Positions 60,795-64,000 of a stretch of 64,000 nt of DNA are shown here, one piece after another. A program made the position numbers and the translations under genes. This DNA is from Nocardia mexicana NBRC 108244 (lineage in GTDB: Bacteria > Actinomycetota > Actinomycetes > Mycobacteriales > Mycobacteriaceae). Within the stretch, counting starts at the first letter, position 1; each line of letters begins with the position of its first letter. Under the pieces are notes generated by a model that saw only the letters and a list, made by a program, of their open reading frames with translations, did no database searches and was not told the origin of the DNA. The stretch covers positions 1-64,000 of the forward strand of contig NZ_BDBV01000042.1 of the NCBI RefSeq assembly GCF_001613165.1, given 5' to 3'.

Positions 60795-62883
60795 GCCGTC
60801 CGTGCTCGGCAGCTCGGGTGGCGCGATCACCCTGGTAGAGGGCAGTACATTCTGCCTGTCCGACCGGGTCGGCGATGTCGAGCCCGGCACCGCGCAGGGG
60901 CTGTTCTACCGCGATGCCCGGGTGGTGTCGCGGTGGGAGCTGCGGGTCGACGGCCAGCGCCCGGAGCCGCTGTCGGTGCTCAGCCCGGAGGCGTTCACCG
61001 CGCGGTTCATCGCGCGGCGGCCGCCCCGGGCCGGGGCCGCCGACAGCAGCCTGCTGGTGGTGCGGGAGCGGCTCGTCGCCGACGGGTTGCGCGAAACGGT
61101 GAGCGTCGAGAATCTCGGGCGCGAGCCCACCGCGGTCACGCTCGAGCTGTTCGCCGACGCCGACTTCGTGGACCTCTTCGCGGTGAAGGAGGGCCGCGAG
61201 GGGCACGGGCGCGCCGAGGTCATGGTCACCGACAGCGAACTGCTGCTCAACGATCGTTCCGACCGGTCGCGCGGCATGGCGATCTCGGCGTCGGAGCCGC
61301 CCACGGTGCTGCCGGGGTCGCTGCTGTGGCGGGTGGTGGTCCCGGCGGGCGGGCGCTGGAGCACCGAGATCCTGGCCCAGCCGACGCTGGCCAATCAGCG
61401 CGTGAGCCTGCCGCTGCGGCCCGGCGAGCACTACGAGGCCAGCGAGCCCGGCCGCAAGATCGAGGCGTGGCGCGATACGGCGACCAAGCTCACCACCGGC
61501 GACCCGCTGCTCACCGCGGTGCTGCAGCGTACCGAGAGCGACCTGGGCGCCCTCCAGATCCACGACGACTCCCACGACGGGCGCACCTTCGTCGCGGCCG
61601 GTGCGCCCTGGTTCATGACCCTGTTCGGGCGGGACAGCCTGCTCACCGCGTGGATGGCGCTGCCGCTCGACGTCGGCCTCGCGATCGGCACCCTGCAGCG
61701 ACTGGCCGAGTTGCAGGGGCAGCGGGTGGATCCGCTGACCGAGGAGGAACCGGGCCGGATCATGCACGAGATCCGGCGCGGGCCCTCGGGCGGGCTGGCG
61801 CTGGGCGGCGAGACCTATTACGGAACCGTCGACGCCACACCGCTTTTCGTGATGCTGCTGGCGGAGGTGTGTCGGTGGGGCGCCCCGGCGGATGCCGTGC
61901 AGGCATTGCTGCCCGCCGCCGACGCCGCGCTGGATTGGATCACGCACTTCGGCGACCGCGACGGCGACGGATTCGTCGAGTACCAGCGCGCCACCGACCG
62001 GGGCCTGATCAACCAGGGCTGGAAGGACAGCTTCGACGGCATCAACGATGTCGCGGGTCACCTGGCGGAGGCGCCGATCGCGCTGTGCGAGGTGCAGGGC
62101 TACGTGTACGGAGCCCTGCTGGCGCGTGCCGAGTTGGCCGACGAGTTCGGCGACGCGGCCACCGCCACCCGAATGCGCGAGCATGCGTCGCAGCTGCGCA
62201 CCAAGTTCAGCGAGGCGTTCTGGCTGCCCGAAAGGGGTTGGTACGCGGTCGCTCTGGACGGTAGCAAGCGCCGCATCGATGCGTTGACCAGCAATGTGGG
62301 GCATTGCCTGTGGTCGGGGATCGCCACCGACGAACAGGCCGCGCAGATCGTGCAGCGGCTCGCGTCCCCGGAGATGGATTCCGGATTCGGTTTGCGCACA
62401 CTGGCTTCCGATATGGGCGCGTTCAATCCGATGAGCTACCACAACGGTTCGGTGTGGCCGCACGACACCGCGATCACCGTGGCCGGGCTGCTGCGCTACC
62501 GGCACATCCCGGGCGCCGTCGAACTGGCCACCCGGCTGGCCGACGGCCTGCTCGACGCCGCCGCGGCCTTCGGCGGCCGGTTGCCCGAATTGTTCTGCGG
62601 TTTCCCGCGGTCCAGGTTCGCGGCGCCGGTGCCGTATCCGACCTCGTGCTCGCCGCAGGCCTGGGCCAGCGCCGCCCCGCTACTGCTGGTCCGCTCGTTC
62701 CTCGGCCTGGATCCGGACGCGCCGCGCCGCACCCTCACCGTGCTCCCGCACCTGCCGCCCCGCTGGGGGCGCGTCGAACTCACCGACCTGCGCCTGGGCG
62801 GCTCGGTGATCGACCTGGCAGTCGACGGTGACCACATCACCGCCTCGAACCTCCCCGACGACTGGCGCCTGATCACCCACTGA
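60763..62883 (+). CDS. Glycogen debranching-type amylo-alpha-1,6-glucosidase
   Basis: 706-residue protein. The N-terminal ~220 residues match the glycogen-debranching N-terminal (GDE_N-bis) domain, with GTAQGLFYRDARVVSRWELR. The rest is an (alpha/alpha)6 GH63/GH133-like domain with GAPWFMTLFGRDSLLTAWM, VEYQRATDRGLINQGWKDSFD and SYHNGSVWPHDTAI, the segments around the catalytic acidic residues. It probably trims alpha-glucans or trehalose/sucrose-linked glucosides in the cytosol. AAAGGA lies 7 nt before ATG 60763, within the end of the glycosyltransferase gene. Confidence 0.9.
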   Translation: MTGPTPLNSGEPSVLGSSGGAITLVEGSTFCLSDRVGDVEPGTAQGLFYRDARVVSRWELRVDGQRPEPLSVLSPEAFTARFIARRPPRAGAADSSLLVVRERLVADGLRETVSVENLGREPTAVTLELFADADFVDLFAVKEGREGHGRAEVMVTDSELLLNDRSDRSRGMAISASEPPTVLPGSLLWRVVVPAGGRWSTEILAQPTLANQRVSLPLRPGEHYEASEPGRKIEAWRDTATKLTTGDPLLTAVLQRTESDLGALQIHDDSHDGRTFVAAGAPWFMTLFGRDSLLTAWMALPLDVGLAIGTLQRLAELQGQRVDPLTEEEPGRIMHEIRRGPSGGLALGGETYYGTVDATPLFVMLLAEVCRWGAPADAVQALLPAADAALDWITHFGDRDGDGFVEYQRATDRGLINQGWKDSFDGINDVAGHLAEAPIALCEVQGYVYGALLARAELADEFGDAATATRMREHASQLRTKFSEAFWLPERGWYAVALDGSKRRIDALTSNVGHCLWSGIATDEQAAQIVQRLASPEMDSGFGLRTLASDMGAFNPMSYHNGSVWPHDTAITVAGLLRYRHIPGAVELATRLADGLLDAAAAFGGRLPELFCGFPRSRFAAPVPYPTSCSPQAWASAAPLLLVRSFLGLDPDAPRRTLTVLPHLPPRWGRVELTDLRLGGSVIDLAVDGDHITASNLPDDWRLITH

Positions 62884-62892
62884 AGCCGGGTA

Positions 62893-63402
62893 TCACCAGC
62901 CGCTGTCGGTGATGCCCTTCTTGCCGCCGTCGAAGTCGATTTCGTCCACATCGACGAACTGCATTTCCGAATCCGCTGTGCCGGAATGTCGTTCGGGTGA
63001 GTCGGGCGGTGCCGTCGACACCGGCGGGGCGACCGGAACACGCTCGGTGAGATCGGGCAGACCCTCGATCAGATCCGACAGCTTGGGCAGCCGCGCCCGC
63101 TGCGCCTGCAGCGGCTGCATGAGTTCGGATGTCTTCCGTGTCATTTCCGCCGCGGCCTTCTGCGCGGCTTCGGTGATACCGCGAGCTATTTCCGGGTAGT
63201 CGAGATCGCTGATGTCGGAATTGAACCGGGTCTCGATCACGGTGCCGTCGGCGTTGACCGTGACCATGACGCGCTTGCGGCAGGCGGTTCCGGTCGCGGT
63301 GAGCTGGGCCCGGCGCTGGTGAATGTCGGCGATGGTCTTCACTTGATCATCGAATGCGGTGAGGAGTTCGGCCAACTCCCTTTTCGCGTGCTCGTTCGAC
63401 AC
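62893..63402 (-). CDS. YbaB/EbfC-family protein
   Basis: 169-residue protein with a YbaB/EbfC-like core: a helix (HAKRELAELLTAFDDQVKTI), KRVMVTVNADGTVIETRFNS as the central beta-hairpin, and YPEIARGITEAAQKAAAEMT as the second helix. An acidic, Pro-rich tail follows. The family binds DNA or associates with ESX loci in mycolate bacteria. The start is GTG at 63402. It lies 5 nt after the small ESX-type gene and was probably co-transcribed with it. Confidence 0.8.
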   Translation of the reverse strand: MSNEHAKRELAELLTAFDDQVKTIADIHQRRAQLTATGTACRKRVMVTVNADGTVIETRFNSDISDLDYPEIARGITEAAQKAAAEMTRKTSELMQPLQAQRARLPKLSDLIEGLPDLTERVPVAPPVSTAPPDSPERHSGTADSEMQFVDVDEIDFDGGKKGITDSGW

Positions 63403-63407
63403 GTTTG

Positions 63408-63731
63408 CTACCGGAAGCCGTCGGCACTGGTACGGTCGGAATCACCGTGCAGTTTCGACGATTTCTGCTGGCCATCGCCGTGTTCCGAGGAATGATCCGA
63501 AAGATTGCCGGTAAGTTTCTTCAGATTCCGGCGTGCGGCCTCGTAACCGTTGTTGTTCTCGCCGTTGGCGAAACGGTCGCCGTATTGGTCGTTTCCCCAA
63601 GGGGTTCCCCGTCCCTCGGCCGCCGCCTGCAGTGTGGTCAGCGCATCGGAGATACGGTCGCTGACCTGCTTGGCTTTATTGGCGGCCTGACGCTGCAGCT
63701 CGGGATCGGTTTCGACATTCTTACCGGTCAA
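63408..63731 (-). CDS. Small WXG100/ESX-associated-type protein
   Basis: 107-residue, mostly helical protein. PELQRQAANKAKQVSDRISD is an amphipathic helix, followed by the loop GTPWGNDQYGDRFANGENNN, which matches small ESX-linked proteins of Nocardia and mycobacteria that carry a W-G-D-x-x-G-x-x-F pattern, then an Asp/His/Ser-rich tail. TTG 63731 was chosen because GGGAGGAG lies 8 nt upstream; the longer frame starting at 63842 has no such signal. Function is inferred only from this resemblance and from its YbaB-like partner. Confidence 0.65.
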   Translation of the reverse strand: MTGKNVETDPELQRQAANKAKQVSDRISDALTTLQAAAEGRGTPWGNDQYGDRFANGENNNGYEAARRNLKKLTGNLSDHSSEHGDGQQKSSKLHGDSDRTSADGFR

Positions 63732-64000
63732 GGCGATGCTCCTCCCCTGGTTGTAACTATTTACCCTAACCCCGGCGGGGCGGTACGGGCAATGTCGCAA
63801 TCCGGAGTATGTGTGCCACGATTTCTCGGGGGTTGTGATCATCGAACCGTCATGGGACGGTGTTTGTTCGCCTGACCGGTCGGTTGCTGAAGTACCGGAC
63901 AGAATATTTCCCGGCGGCAGGTGCGGGAAATTTTCGGGCAGAATTGTTCGCCAGGGGGTGTCTGTGGGTCCGGTCGGGATGGTGTTTCCTTCATGGTGAT
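63732..64000. other. Window end, no supported gene
   Basis: About 270 nt upstream of the small ESX-type gene, less GC-rich than its surroundings and with TAACTATTTACCC near 63757, so it probably holds that operon's promoter. A plus-strand frame at 63811-63999 has no family resemblance and is not called. Confidence 0.4.

Noticed and set aside
63811..63999. Plus-strand frame at the right edge
   Set aside because: Short, no ribosome-binding site or family match, and overlaps the likely promoter of the small ESX-type gene.

Overview
GC-rich actinobacterial chromosome, most likely a Nocardia or close mycolate-containing relative. The evidence is the gene content: an S10 ribosomal operon, an MTB12-type secreted antigen, a mycobactin/nocobactin-type siderophore locus with IdeR/DtxR-type iron boxes, a DUF2637 membrane protein and a YbaB/ESX-like gene pair. 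Species assignment is inference.

Layout. 1-4945: S10 ribosomal protein operon from L3 to S17, closed by a strong hairpin. The spc operon (rplN onward) does not follow within the window. 5059-20443: a mixed housekeeping/accessory stretch: Nudix hydrolase, MmcQ/YjbR protein, an ABM-fold monooxygenase with a Tat-exported DyP peroxidase, a DUF6585-like membrane protein, a DinB/MDMPI-type protein, an FAD monooxygenase, a long DUF2637 protein with an NGH-rich tail, a CPBP protease, an EXLDI-MMPL pair behind a palindromic operator, a membrane protein with a probable frameshift, an RluA-type pseudouridine synthase and a PPOX/F420-type protein. 20653-59076: a ~38 kb iron-regulated siderophore locus. 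59553-62883: a glycosyltransferase and a glycogen-debranching-type hydrolase. 62893-63731: a YbaB/EbfC-family gene and a small ESX-type gene.

Siderophore locus. Genes resembling the mycobactin set are all present: MbtB-like (ArCP-Cy-A-T), an MbtE-like C-A-T-E-C enzyme, MbtC-like KS, MbtD-like AT-KR-ACP, MbtF-like C-A-T-E, the lysine N-hydroxylase NbtG/MbtG and a type II thioesterase. Added to them are a formyltransferase of the N-hydroxyornithine/lysine type and three unusual NRPS pieces: a C-A-T enzyme and a C-T enzyme that have both lost the catalytic second His of the condensation motif, and a truncated A domain lacking the ATP-binding loop and the catalytic-lysine subdomain. Transport genes are a FecB-like lipoprotein, an IrtA/IrtB-like ABC pair, a separate siderophore-interacting (ferric reductase) protein and a DrrABC-like exporter. 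A BtrH-like papain-fold protein and an APH-type kinase sit inside the locus. At least five promoters carry 19-bp iron boxes, so the locus reads as one iron-repressed regulon. Salicylate synthase, the aryl-AMP ligase and an MbtH protein are not in the window. The most likely product is a formyl-hydroxamate mycobactin-family siderophore (compare formobactin, amamistatin, brasilibactin), but the extra degenerate modules leave room for a new variant.
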